Assembly (NCBI RefSeq): GCF_003315515.1
Contig: NZ_QNRY01000008.1
Span: 1 to 64,000 of the forward strand
DNA from: Brenneria salicis ATCC 15712 = DSM 30166
Lineage (GTDB): Bacteria; Pseudomonadota; Gammaproteobacteria; Enterobacterales; Enterobacteriaceae
Direction: 5' to 3'
Length of the DNA stretch: 64,000 nucleotides
A program made the position numbers and the translations under genes. Within the stretch, counting starts at the first letter, position 1, and each line of letters begins with the position of its first letter. The notes beneath the pieces are model-generated. The model searched no databases. It had not been told where the DNA came from and saw only the letters and a list, made by a program, of their open reading frames with translations. This document shows, one piece after another, positions 28,735-39,347 of this stretch.

Positions 28735-29541
28735 TTACCCCATAAACACGGTGTGCAACATCTTCAGGCTTAACAGTAGCAGCAAAGCCGCAAACGCTTT
28801 CTTCAGGGTCGCCACCGGCAGACGATGCGCCAGCCGCGCCCCGACCGGCGCGGTGAAATAGCTGACGGCGGAAATCAACACGACCGCCGGCAGCGAGACA
28901 TAGCCCACAGAGTATGCCGGCAGTCCGGTCGTCGACCAGCCGTTGATCATATATCCCAACGCCCCGGACAGCGCGATAGGCAATCCAACCGCCGCCGAGG
29001 TGCCTATCGCCTGTTGAATACGCACGTTACACCAGGTAAGAAACGGCACCGTCAGCGAACCGCCGCCAATCGCCACCAGCGCGGAAATGCCGCCGATCAC
29101 CAGGCCAGCCAGCGAAATCCCCGCCGTGCCGGGCAACTGACGCTGCGGCTTAGGCTTCATGTTCAACACCATTTGCAGGGAAACGTAGGCCATAAAGCAG
29201 GAAAAAAATATCGCCAGCGCCCGCGTCGGCAACAGCGTCGCCAGCCAGGTGGCGGCGAACGTACCGAGCAGGATAGCCGGCGAAATACGCCAGACGACAG
29301 GCCACAACACCGCCTGATGCTGATGATGCGTGCGCAGACTGGAGATCGCCGTCACCACAATCGCCGCCATTGAGGTTCCCAACGCCATATGCACCAGATG
29401 CTCATTCTGCACGCCCTGGGCCGCAAACATCGCGGTAAGTATCGGCACCATGATGCCACCACCGCCAATCCCCAGTAATCCGGCCATAAAACCCACTACC
29501 GCGCCTAACATCAGATAGGCAAAAACCCACTCAACCGCCAT
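28735..29541 (-). CDS. TauE/SafE-family sulfite exporter-like permease
   Basis: 268 residues with about eight membrane helices and two copies of the family's Gly-rich motif (GFMAGLLGIGGGGIMVPIL near residue 20 and GGISALVAIGGGSLTVPFL near 160). TauE/SafE proteins move sulfite, sulfoacetate or related organosulfonates across the inner membrane. No sulfur-metabolism genes adjoin it, so its substrate is unknown. GGGGAACGGGGA precedes the ATG. It runs opposite to tag. Confidence 0.85.
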   Translation of the reverse strand: MAVEWVFAYLMLGAVVGFMAGLLGIGGGGIMVPILTAMFAAQGVQNEHLVHMALGTSMAAIVVTAISSLRTHHQHQAVLWPVVWRISPAILLGTFAATWLATLLPTRALAIFFSCFMAYVSLQMVLNMKPKPQRQLPGTAGISLAGLVIGGISALVAIGGGSLTVPFLTWCNVRIQQAIGTSAAVGLPIALSGALGYMINGWSTTGLPAYSVGYVSLPAVVLISAVSYFTAPVGARLAHRLPVATLKKAFAALLLLLSLKMLHTVFMG

Positions 29542-29763
29542 TCCCCGTTCCCCAATCAGTCATACGTTATCGTTTTTGCAGGACAGCTTAATACGCTCAC
29601 GTTGGCAGCATGATATCTGTGATCCGTAATATAAAAAGCTGGTTGCTTATACAGCACTTCAAATGTCATGATCGCGCCATATGGTTGGCGACGTCACTAT
29701 CAATAACAACAACACTGCCAAATAACAACCTGCCGACAGGCCAATGCATGATAGGAAAACAAG

Positions 29764-30327
29764 ATGAACCGTTGTGGCTGGGTGACTCAGGATGCCCTCT
29801 ATCAGGACTATCACGATAATGAGTGGGGCAAACCCTGCACGGACAGCCAGGCGCTGTTCGAACTACTTTGTCTGGAAGGTCAGCAGGCCGGGCTGTCCTG
29901 GATTACCGTGTTGAAAAAGCGGGAAAATTATCGTCGCTGTTTTCATCAGTTCAATCCTGAGCGCATTGCCCGCATGACCGGGGATGACGTCACTCTGCTG
30001 CTGCAGGACAGCGGCATCATCCGTCATCGCTGAAAAATCGAAGCCATCATCACCAACGCCCGCGTCTGGCTGGAAATGGAAAATCAGGGAGAGCGCTTCT
30101 CGCATTTCATCTGGTCGTTTGTCGATCATCAGCCGTTGATGAATCGTCCCGCGTCGCTTGCCGAGGTTCCGGCTAAAACCGCCGCCTCGGATGCCATGTC
30201 AAAAGCATTGAAAAAGCGCGGCTTCAAGTTTATCGGCTCCACCATTTGCTACGCGTTTATGCAGGCGGCGGGGTTGGTGAACGACCATACCATCGACTGC
30301 TTCCGTCATCAGGAAACAGAAACGTGA
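29764..30327 (+). pseudogene. tag: 3-methyladenine DNA glycosylase I (tag) with in-frame TGA
   Basis: The frame starts MNRCGWVTQDALYQDYHDNEWG and matches E. coli Tag along its length, but a TGA at 30031-30033 follows GIIRHR, where E. coli has Gly (GIIRHRGKIQAII). Translation in the same frame continues with KIEAIITNARVW and reaches the normal end at 30327. One G-to-T change (GGA to TGA) explains it. Zn-binding and catalytic parts lie on both sides (the C-terminal HTIDCFRH region is after the stop), so the 89-residue product would be inactive. Real mutation or sequencing error cannot be told apart here. Confidence 0.9.
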
Positions 30328-30477
30328 TACCGGCCGATTACGTATCGCCGTCCTTCCCCGGTAGCGAATAAAGCGTAAAAGTCCGGTGCAAAGGTACTAC
30401 ATTGGTATTATTTGATGTTACGCTATGCGTTAATTGATTACGGTGACGAGATGATTGCATCTCATTAAGGACGTACC

Positions 30478-31494
30478 ATGGCATTCAATAAAAAGAGCCG
30501 TATCACCGGCGCGCTATACGGACAAATGTTGGGTGACGCGATGGGGATGCCATCAGAATTATGGCCGCGTTCACGCATCAAAGCTCACTTCGGCTGGATT
30601 GATCGGTTTTTGCCCGGCCCTGAAGAAAACATTGCCGCCTGTTATTTCAACACGGCGGAATATACCGACGACACCGCCATGGCCCTTGCGCTGGCAGATG
30701 CGCTAATCGAACGTGAAGGCGAGATCGATCCGGTCACCATCGGTAAACATATCCTCCACTGGGCGTTATCATTCAACGCATTCGAGAAAAATATCCTCGG
30801 ACCAACCTCAAAACTGGCGCTGACCGCCTTACAGCAAGGCACCGATATCAGTGAACTGGACAACAACGGGTTAACCAACGGCGCCGCGATGCGCATTTCG
30901 CCGTTAGGTTGTCTGGCGCCCGCCCATTCCCTGGACGATTTCATCCGCGATGTCGAACTCGCTTCCAGCGCGACGCATAAATCCGATGTGGCTATCGCGG
31001 GCGCTACCGTCATCGCTTGGGCGGTATCAAAAGGGATCAAAGGCGCCTCATGGCAGGAAATCAGCGATGCGCTTCCCGCTGTCGCGAAAACGGCACAGGA
31101 AAAACGCGTCACCACCTACAGTCCTTCCATATCGGCACGGATCGCACTGGCCTTACAGACGGTGAGGGCGATGCAGGATACGGAACACGCGCTGCAAAAC
31201 GTTTATGATCTGATTGGTACGGGCGCTGAAATGATTGAATCCGTTCCTGCCGCGATCGCCATGGTCGAGTTGTCCGAAACCGATCCCAATCGCTGCGCCA
31301 TTCTGTGCGCCAACCTTGGCGGGGATACTGACACCATCGGCGCGATGGCGACCGCGATCTGTGGTGCGATAAATGGAATAGGCAGCATCGCGCCGCACTT
31401 CAAACAGCAGTTGGATGAAGCCAATCACATTGATATCGAACACTACAGCAGTGAGTTGCTGCGATTAAGAATGCTGCGGGAACAAGCGCTATAA
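30478..31494 (+). CDS. YegU-like ADP-ribosylglycohydrolase family protein
   Basis: 338 residues. The two metal-binding motifs of the family are present: AEYTDDTAMALALAD near residue 59 and NLGGDTDTIGAMATA near 278. Members remove ADP-ribose or hydrolyse ADP-ribose-like or nucleoside substrates in the cytoplasm. It resembles E. coli YegU and lies tail to tail with a YegW-like regulator, as the same families neighbour each other in E. coli (yegU-yegV-yegW). The YegV sugar kinase is missing here. AAGGACG precedes the ATG. Confidence 0.85.
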   Translation: MAFNKKSRITGALYGQMLGDAMGMPSELWPRSRIKAHFGWIDRFLPGPEENIAACYFNTAEYTDDTAMALALADALIEREGEIDPVTIGKHILHWALSFNAFEKNILGPTSKLALTALQQGTDISELDNNGLTNGAAMRISPLGCLAPAHSLDDFIRDVELASSATHKSDVAIAGATVIAWAVSKGIKGASWQEISDALPAVAKTAQEKRVTTYSPSISARIALALQTVRAMQDTEHALQNVYDLIGTGAEMIESVPAAIAMVELSETDPNRCAILCANLGGDTDTIGAMATAICGAINGIGSIAPHFKQQLDEANHIDIEHYSSELLRLRMLREQAL

Positions 31495-31527
31495 TAGGCG
31501 ACTCAGCAACCCGCGCGCGACACAGGG

Positions 31528-32280
31528 CTACGCCGAAAAGAACACGTACATGTCTGAACGACAGTAATTAATGCTGTATTCGATAGGCTTGCCGGTATTA
31601 TCAAACGCCAATTCTCTAACCACCAGCACCGGTAAAGACGCCGGCGTTTTGATATGCGTGATAAATTCCTGGCTGGGCGTCTGGGCGGATACCCAGCTAC
31701 GAGTACGCTGCAAGATAATATTCTGGCTTTGAAAGTAGGCGTACAGCGAAACGCCAATCTGCTCCACATCGTCGATCAGACTGGCGGGAACATAAGACTC
31801 TTCAATAGAGACAGGTTCACCATCAATGTCGCGCACACGCTTGAGGATATACACCGGGCTACCCGCTGAAATATTCAGCCGTTCGGCAATATTAGGTTCA
31901 CAGGGGATCCGGGCCTTTTCCAGCCAGCGAGAACCTGGTTTTTTCCCTTTCAATGCCACCTGATCGGAAAATCCCTGCGCCACACAGAGGTGATATTCCA
32001 ATTGATCGTTGATATAGGTGCCGTATCCACGATTGCGGATGACGATATTTTGCGATTCCAGCAACTCAAGCGCTTTACGCACCGTGATACGTGATATCCC
32101 CAGCGCCTGAACAAACGCCCGCTCGCTCGGCAGAAAATGGCCGCCCGCCAGTTCGCCGGTTTGCACCAGCCGTTGGATCGTCTGTGAAAACTTCATGTAG
32201 AGTGGCAACTTATCCGTCTGTGTAAAGCGCACACGCAGACGTTCAATCAACGTATCGTTTGCATTCATTTCTGCTTGCAT
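31528..32280 (-). CDS. YegW-like GntR/HutC-family transcriptional regulator
   Basis: 250 residues. The N-terminal winged helix is seen (PLYMKFSQTIQRLVQTGELAG, PSERAFVQALGISRITVRKA) and a C-terminal UTRA effector domain from about residue 95. It aligns end to end with my memory of E. coli YegW, including SIEESYVPASLIDDVEQIGV and PIEYSINYCRSDMYVF. It probably controls the convergent yegU-like gene; the effector may be a nucleoside or sugar. A second ATG (MNANDTL) 12 bases in is possible as a start. Confidence 0.85.
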   Translation of the reverse strand: MQAEMNANDTLIERLRVRFTQTDKLPLYMKFSQTIQRLVQTGELAGGHFLPSERAFVQALGISRITVRKALELLESQNIVIRNRGYGTYINDQLEYHLCVAQGFSDQVALKGKKPGSRWLEKARIPCEPNIAERLNISAGSPVYILKRVRDIDGEPVSIEESYVPASLIDDVEQIGVSLYAYFQSQNIILQRTRSWVSAQTPSQEFITHIKTPASLPVLVVRELAFDNTGKPIEYSINYCRSDMYVFFSA

Positions 32281-32459
32281 GGCTGAGGAAAAGTGCGGGG
32301 ATCATAGCGCGTTTCCCCTTGCGCTTCTCCCTTTAATCACTCGCCAGTTACTCGCCGCAGACTGACGTCGGACAGGTATGGCTTGCAGTCTCCCGCTCGC
32401 TACGCGATGATTCCCACTGTTATTGCCGCTTTGCCTCCCTAACCATAACGGAGTTTTCG

Positions 32460-33422
32460 ATGAAACCTCACGTCATTCTGTACAGAAAAATTCCTGACGA
32501 CCTGCGCGCTCGCCTGGATCAACATTTCACCGTCACTGAGCTTGATGACTTCCCGGCAGCCGATCATCCCGCACTGACGCAGGCGGAAGGCTTGCTTGGC
32601 GCCGGCGGTAACGTGGATAGCGCGTTTCTGGCGCATACGCCGCGTCTGCGGGCCGCCTCCACCATCTCCGTCGGTTACGATAACTTTGATGTGGATGCCA
32701 TGAATGAACAAGGGGTCGTCCTGATGCATACGCCGACCGTGTTGACCGAAACCGTGGCCGATACAGTACTGGCGCTGATGCTGGCCAGCGCCCGCCGGGT
32801 CGTGGAAGTCGCGGAACGCGTCAAAGCAGGCGAGTGGAAAAGCGGCATCGACAGCGATTGGTTCGGCACCGATGTTCATCATAAAACGCTGGGCATCCTC
32901 GGCATGGGACGCATCGGTCTGGCGGTGGCGCAGCGGGCGCATTTCGGTTTCAGCATGCCGATTCTCTACAATGCCCGTCGCCATCATCCGCAAGCGGAGG
33001 AACGTTTTGACGCCCGTTATTGCGATTTGGATACGCTGCTCGCCCAATCGGATTTTCTGTGCATTACGCTGCCGCTGACCACTGAGACGAAAAATCTGAT
33101 TGGCCGCGAGCAACTGGCCAAAATGAAGTCCAGCGCGATCCTGATTAATATTGGCCGTGGCGCGGTGGTGGATGAAAATGCCCTGATCGAAGCGCTCAGC
33201 AACGGCAACCTCCACGCAGCCGGTCTGGATGTGTTCGTTAAGGAACCGCTGCCAGTGGATTCACCGCTGTTAAGCCTGCCCAACGTGGTGGCGCTGCCTC
33301 ACATTGGCTCAGCCACCCATGACACGCGCTATGACATGGCGGCTTGCGCGGTGGATAATCTGATTGCCGCGTTAACCGGCACGGTCGAAGAAAACTGCGT
33401 CAACCCGCAGGTGCTGAAATAG
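32460..33422 (+). CDS. ghrB: Glyoxylate/hydroxypyruvate reductase B
   Basis: 320 residues, D-2-hydroxyacid dehydrogenase family. Rossmann motif [16 protein letters not shown] near 143, catalytic Arg in [10 protein letters not shown], Glu in DVFVKEPLP and His in ALPHIGSAT are all present. It matches E. coli GhrB (YiaE), which reduces glyoxylate, hydroxypyruvate and 2-ketogluconate with NADPH. Single gene with ACGGAG before the ATG and a terminator behind. Confidence 0.93.
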   Translation: MKPHVILYRKIPDDLRARLDQHFTVTELDDFPAADHPALTQAEGLLGAGGNVDSAFLAHTPRLRAASTISVGYDNFDVDAMNEQGVVLMHTPTVLTETVADTVLALMLASARRVVEVAERVKAGEWKSGIDSDWFGTDVHHKTLGILGMGRIGLAVAQRAHFGFSMPILYNARRHHPQAEERFDARYCDLDTLLAQSDFLCITLPLTTETKNLIGREQLAKMKSSAILINIGRGAVVDENALIEALSNGNLHAAGLDVFVKEPLPVDSPLLSLPNVVALPHIGSATHDTRYDMAACAVDNLIAALTGTVEENCVNPQVLK

Positions 33423-33446
33423 CGCGTGGTGAATGCGGTGAAAAAA

Positions 33447-33472
33447 GCAAGGCTGCGCGACGGCGGCCTTGC
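33447..33472. terminator. Bidirectional terminator between ghrB and the DUF4432 gene
   Basis: GCAAGGCTGC (33447-33456) pairs with GCGGCCTTGC (33463-33472) with one mismatch, preceded by A6 on the plus strand, giving a T-run on the minus strand. It should end the minus-strand DUF4432 transcript and perhaps ghrB. Confidence 0.7.
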
Positions 33473-33484
33473 CGAAAACCGGGT

Positions 33485-34693
33485 TCACTCAACCGCAATC
33501 GGTTTTTCCGTCAGCGTGGTTTTATTCTCTCCCTGAATAGCATACACTTTTTGTTCTGTTTTCTGAACGGCGTCCGCGCTGTCGAGCAAACTGTAAGTCA
33601 GTTCAAATTCGGTACTTTGCCCCGGCTGAAGCTGTTTCACCCGTCCTTGTTCCCGCTCAATGGTAACCGGATAGGCGTAGTTGGTGCCGGGTTCGATGCC
33701 GGTAACATAACCCTGCCGCACGGTATCGGTGTTTTTCCACAATGTGAGCAACGGCAATTGGCGGGTATCAAATTCGATCGATACGCCTTTGTCGCTTGCG
33801 CGGTTTACCAGCGCCGCCAGTGTCTTGCCCTGTTTATCGGCATAAGGCGTCAGATTAAACACCATTTCGTCGAAGTCTTTGGTTGGGCCCTTATATGCTT
33901 GCCATTCCTGTAACCCGGCCTTGGCGTAATCATTAAAAGGCGAAATTTCTTTTACCGGGGCGATAAACCGCGCGCCCTCTTCGAGGATCGGCGTACCAAA
34001 ATTACTGTGATAGATAATCTGATAATCACGGGCATAGTCCGCTTTATTCGTCAGCACATCATGTACGGTAAAGGATGTGCTGCCTGGGGTATAACGCAGT
34101 TCAGTCCAGGTTTCCAGATTGGCTTGCTTGAAGCTGCTCTCTTTCAACAGTCCGCGGATGGTTATCTGATAAGGCGCTTTTTCACTGACGTCCACCACTA
34201 CTTTTGAGGCTGGCGTGTTGCCGGCGCGACCGTGCAACGTATAAATCATGCCGTTATCCACAACCGGATGACCAGTCCACTCATAGCCGCAACGCACCAT
34301 CATTTCATTGAAGCCTTCCAGCCAGCCCAGCCCGTTACGGCTTTCCAGATTAATGCTATTCGGGTTGACCACCTCCTTCACCGGCGAATCCCATCCCAGA
34401 CGGATGTTCTTGCCCGTTACGTGCAGCAAATCCATACCCCGGCTTGGGCTGAGTACAATTTTCAACCCATTCTGGCTATTGATGGTAATGATTTTACTGC
34501 CTTCCTGACGCCCGCCGTGCAAGACGGTCTGCTCAATGCTGAAATGCTGATCTTTAACCTTCAGCGCGTCGCTGCTGATTTGCCAATTTCCCTTTTCCAC
34601 ACTGCTTTCAGCATCTGTCAGCACGAACGTCTGGGCAGAGAGTTGCCACGAAGTCAGCGCCAATGCGATCCCCATCACCGGTAATTTTTTCAT
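33485..34693 (-). CDS. Secreted DUF4432 (aldose 1-epimerase-like) protein
   Basis: 402 residues with a Sec signal peptide (MKKLPVMGIALALTSWQLSA, cleaved near AQT). The mature part has the DUF4432/galactose-mutarotase-like pattern: GLKIVLSPSRGMDLLHVTGKN, GWLEGFNEMMVRCGYEWTG and HGRAGNTPASKV. Cytoplasmic DUF4432 proteins are known; this one should be periplasmic. It would act on a sugar such as an oligogalacturonide or other plant-derived sugar, which is inference from the family fold. A CRP-type site lies about 72 bases upstream of its start. Confidence 0.8.
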   Translation of the reverse strand: MKKLPVMGIALALTSWQLSAQTFVLTDAESSVEKGNWQISSDALKVKDQHFSIEQTVLHGGRQEGSKIITINSQNGLKIVLSPSRGMDLLHVTGKNIRLGWDSPVKEVVNPNSINLESRNGLGWLEGFNEMMVRCGYEWTGHPVVDNGMIYTLHGRAGNTPASKVVVDVSEKAPYQITIRGLLKESSFKQANLETWTELRYTPGSTSFTVHDVLTNKADYARDYQIIYHSNFGTPILEEGARFIAPVKEISPFNDYAKAGLQEWQAYKGPTKDFDEMVFNLTPYADKQGKTLAALVNRASDKGVSIEFDTRQLPLLTLWKNTDTVRQGYVTGIEPGTNYAYPVTIEREQGRVKQLQPGQSTEFELTYSLLDSADAVQKTEQKVYAIQGENKTTLTEKPIAVE

Positions 34694-34764
34694 TTCATGA
34701 TCCCTTATTGCTGAATTGATTTAGCTTATGCAAATCAAGACTACAAATCTGTCCGTTGCCAGAA

Positions 34765-34780
34765 TGTGACAGCTATCACC
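34765..34780 (-). promoter_or_regulatory. CRP-type site upstream of the DUF4432 gene
   Basis: TGTGACAGCTATCACC matches TGTGA-N6-TCACA at 9 of 10 positions. It lies 72-87 bases from the start codon, a suitable place for activation by CRP and in line with a carbon-source role. Confidence 0.55.
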
Positions 34781-35135
34781 AGATGGAAAAATTCTGTGTT
34801 GTTGCGAGTTTTTCGCAATCAAGATCACGATTACATTAAATATCACCGTATTCCTTGCACTATAAATGGGAAATGGATCGGCTATTCCTGATATCGATTC
34901 AGCTTTTGGCCGGAAAATCGCCGCGCCTGCCACCGTCATGACGACAACGTTCAGCAGATTGCCGACAACAGCGGCGAATGACTGAACCATCCGCCGCTTT
35001 TCAGACAATAATGCTAAGTCACCACCAGAAAAGCAGTTAAATATATGAAATGGCCGATTTCAAGCCACATTGCACACTGGCCGCGCACAGGCTATGGTTG
35101 CCACTTACCCATGTATGAACAGTTACTGACAAACT
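34781..35135. other. Gap between the DUF4432 gene and avtA, with a possible coding remnant
   Basis: On the minus strand, about 34895-35008 translates as SFAAVVGNLLNVVVMTVAGA followed by IFRPKAESISG, which has coding character and a hydrophobic stretch. It then decays into AT-rich sequence. It may be the 5' remnant of a membrane protein gene, or chance. No ribosome-binding site is evident. Confidence 0.25.
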
Positions 35136-36363
35136 ATGAACTTTTCTCTTTTCGGCAACAAATTCACCCGTCATGCAGGCATCACCCAGCTTATGGACGA
35201 TCTGAACGAGGGACTGCGCACGCCGGGAGCCATCATGCTGGGGGGCGGCAATCCGGCGCATATTCCGGCGATGGATACCTATTTCCAGCAACTCTGTCAG
35301 GAGATGCTGGAGCAGGGGAAACTGACCGAGGCGCTATGCAATTACGATGGCCCACAGGGAAAAGATACGTTGCTCAGCACCCTGGCTGACCTGCTGCAGG
35401 ATGAATTAGGCTGGCAGATTGGACCACAGAATATTGCTCTGACAAATGGCAGTCAGAGTGCATTTTTCTACTTATTTAATCTGTTTGCCGGTCGTCACAC
35501 CGATGGCAGTCTGAAAAAAGTGCTGTTTCCACTGGCCCCAGAATATATCGGTTACAGTGATTCCGGCCTGGATGAAAACATGTTTGTGTCCGTGCGTCCG
35601 CAAATCGAGTTGTTAGCGGAAGGGCAATTCAAGTATCACGTGGATTTTGATCACCTGTCGATCACCGAGGATATCGGGCTTATCTGCGTTTCACGCCCAA
35701 CCAACCCGACCGGCAACGTACTGACGGATGACGAACTGATGCACCTCGATATTCTGGCGCAGCAGCATAATGTTCCGTTGCTGATCGACAATGCCTACGG
35801 GGTGCCGTTCCCCGGTATTATTTTCAGCGATGCCACGCCGTTGTGGAACCCCAACATCATCCTGTGTATGAGCCTGTCCAAACTGGGGCTGCCCGGTTCA
35901 CGCTGCGGTATTGTGATTGCCGATGAAAAGGTCATTTCCGCCATTGGCAACATGAACGGCATCATCAGCCTGTCGCCAGGGGCGATTGGACCGGCGCAGC
36001 GATTTGCTGCGGCTTTCCAATGAAGTGGTTCGTCCGTTCTATCAGCGGCGCGTCGGTGAAACGATCGCCCTCATTCGGCGTTACCTCTCCCCCGAACAGT
36101 GTCTGATTCACAAACCAGAAGGGGCGATTTTCCTCTGGCTGTGGTTCAAGGATCTGCCTATCACCACGGAATTGCTGTATCAGCGGTTGAAGAAACGCGG
36201 GGTACTGATGGTGCCGGGCCACTATTTCTTCCCCGGTCTGGAACAGGACTGGCCGCACGCCCATCAATGCCTGCGGATGAATTACGTGCCTGAGCCCGAC
36301 AAAATCGAGCGCGGGATTGCGATTCTGGCGGAGGAGATCGAGAAGGCGATGGCGCACGGGTAA
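35136..36363 (+). pseudogene. avtA: Valine-pyruvate aminotransferase (avtA) broken by a frameshift
   Basis: The first frame (35136-36023) matches E. coli AvtA from MNFSLFGNKFTRHAGITQLM through the PLP lysine region CMSLSKLGLPGSRCG to SPGAIGP, then runs out of frame to a stop. The homologous sequence resumes in another frame at about 35993 (RRSDLLRLSNEVVRPFY) and continues to the normal end at 36363. E. coli has about eight residues (MMCEMIKR-like) between these points that are missing here, so a deletion of about 23 bases is the likely cause. AvtA makes valine and alanine exchanges; loss is tolerated in E. coli because of IlvE and AlaA/C. Confidence 0.88.
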
Positions 36364-36406
36364 GCGTGCGGAATATTTTCTGCATGAGGTGACGTCATCA
36401 TATTTG

Positions 36407-36435
36407 TTTGGCGCGCAACTTACTTGCGCACCAAA
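36407..36435 (+). terminator. Hairpin after avtA
   Basis: TTTGGCGCGCAA (36407-36418) pairs with TTGCGCACCAAA (36424-36435) with one mismatch around CTTAC. It lacks a long T-run on the plus strand, but on the minus strand it follows the beta-ureidopropionase gene and could end that operon. Confidence 0.45.
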
Positions 36436-36474
36436 CCGCCTCTTACTTGTACTTCCACTTCTTCTACTGGTCTT

Positions 36475-37779
36475 TTACTGCGCCCCTCTCCCCGCCACAC
36501 CCGCAGTCTCCAGCACCGCATGCAGCAAGACATTGGCCCCGGCGGTGACATGCTCCGGTGAGGCATACTCGATTTCGTTGTGGCTGATGCCGTCTTTGCA
36601 CGGAATAAAAATCATCCCCGTCGGCGCCAGTTCAGCAACGTACACGGCATCATGTCCCGCGCCGGAAACAATATCGATATTGGAATAACCCAGCAGATCG
36701 GCGGCCCGCCGCACCGCGTCTTTGCATTCGGGATGAAAGGGCGCGGCACGATACTGAGAAACCTGCGTCAGTTGAATATCCAACCCGGTTTCCGCCGCCA
36801 CAGACTGGATATACGCTTTCAACGCGGCATCCATTTCATCCACCAGCGCATCGGTAAGATTGCGCAAATCGATGGAGAACTTCACGCTGCCCGGCACGAC
36901 GTTACGGCTGTTCGGATGCACCTGCACCATCCCCACTGTGCCGCGACCATGAGGGGCAAAGCGGTCGGCAATGGCGATCACCGCCTGCATAATGCGGGTG
37001 GACACCTGTAATGCGTCTTTACGCAGCGCCATCGGCGTTGGACCGGCATGGGATTCCATCCCCGTCACCACGCAGTCATACCAGCGAATACCCAGCACCG
37101 CCTGCACCACGCCGATGGTAATATCCTGATCTTCCAGTATCGGCCCTTGTTCAATGTGCGCTTCAAAATACGCGCCAATCGGATGATCGCCAGGGGTTTG
37201 CGGTCCGGCATAGCCGATTTTCGTCAGTTCGTCCCCCACGCTTTTGCCATCCACATCCACTGCGGCATACGCCTGTTCCAGCGAGAACACGCCCGCAAAC
37301 ACGCCGGAGCCCATCATTACCGGGACAAAACGAGAGCCTTCTTCGTTAGTCCAGAACACCATCTCCACCGGCGCTTCGGTTTCAATCCGCTGATCATTCA
37401 ACGTGCGGATCACTTCCAGCGCCGCCAGTACGCCAAAATTGCCGTCGAACTTGCCGCCGGTCGGCTGTGTATCAATGTGGCTTCCCGCCACCACTGGCGG
37501 CAGCGCATTATTATGGCCGGGACGACGCATAAACACATTACCGATCTTATCGATCTCGACCGACAATCCGGCAGCCTTGCCCCAGTTCACCACCAAATCC
37601 CGTCCCTGACGATCCAAATTTGTCAGCGTCAACCGGCACACGCCGCCTTTGGGCGTCGCGCCGATAACAGCCAGATCCATCAGCGACTGCCACAGACGTT
37701 CGCCATCGACACGCAGATCGGTAATATCCGTCCCTTTTTTCGTTGCCGATAACACTTCACTATTCATCTCATTATTCAT
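36475..37779 (-). CDS. N-carbamoyl-beta-alanine amidohydrolase (beta-ureidopropionase, M20 family)
   Basis: 434 residues. Metal-binding pattern of the M20 hydantoinase/carbamoylase group: GSHIDTQPTGGKFDGNFG near residue 92, the Glu pair in TNEEGSRF, EAHIEQGPILE and a late HNEIEY. It should hydrolyse N-carbamoyl-beta-alanine, the product of dihydropyrimidinase, to beta-alanine, CO2 and ammonia. The same family also contains allantoate amidohydrolase and L-carbamoylases, but its place as the last gene of the preT-preA-hydA operon settles the pyrimidine role. AGAGGAAAACCGCG precedes the ATG. Confidence 0.9.
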   Translation of the reverse strand: MNNEMNSEVLSATKKGTDITDLRVDGERLWQSLMDLAVIGATPKGGVCRLTLTNLDRQGRDLVVNWGKAAGLSVEIDKIGNVFMRRPGHNNALPPVVAGSHIDTQPTGGKFDGNFGVLAALEVIRTLNDQRIETEAPVEMVFWTNEEGSRFVPVMMGSGVFAGVFSLEQAYAAVDVDGKSVGDELTKIGYAGPQTPGDHPIGAYFEAHIEQGPILEDQDITIGVVQAVLGIRWYDCVVTGMESHAGPTPMALRKDALQVSTRIMQAVIAIADRFAPHGRGTVGMVQVHPNSRNVVPGSVKFSIDLRNLTDALVDEMDAALKAYIQSVAAETGLDIQLTQVSQYRAAPFHPECKDAVRRAADLLGYSNIDIVSGAGHDAVYVAELAPTGMIFIPCKDGISHNEIEYASPEHVTAGANVLLHAVLETAGVAGRGAQ

Positions 37780-37817
37780 CGCGGTTTTCCTCTTGAATGG
37801 AACGCGGTCACAGGCGG

Positions 37818-39347
<1,530 letters not shown>

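Noticed and set aside
30031-30033. TGA in tag as a selenocysteine codon
   Set aside because: The position is Gly in E. coli Tag, no member of the family is known to use selenocysteine, and I saw no convincing SECIS-like hairpin right after it.
35985-36000. avtA frameshift as programmed frameshifting
   Set aside because: There is no slippery heptamer at the joint and about eight conserved residues are missing, so a deletion is the simpler explanation.
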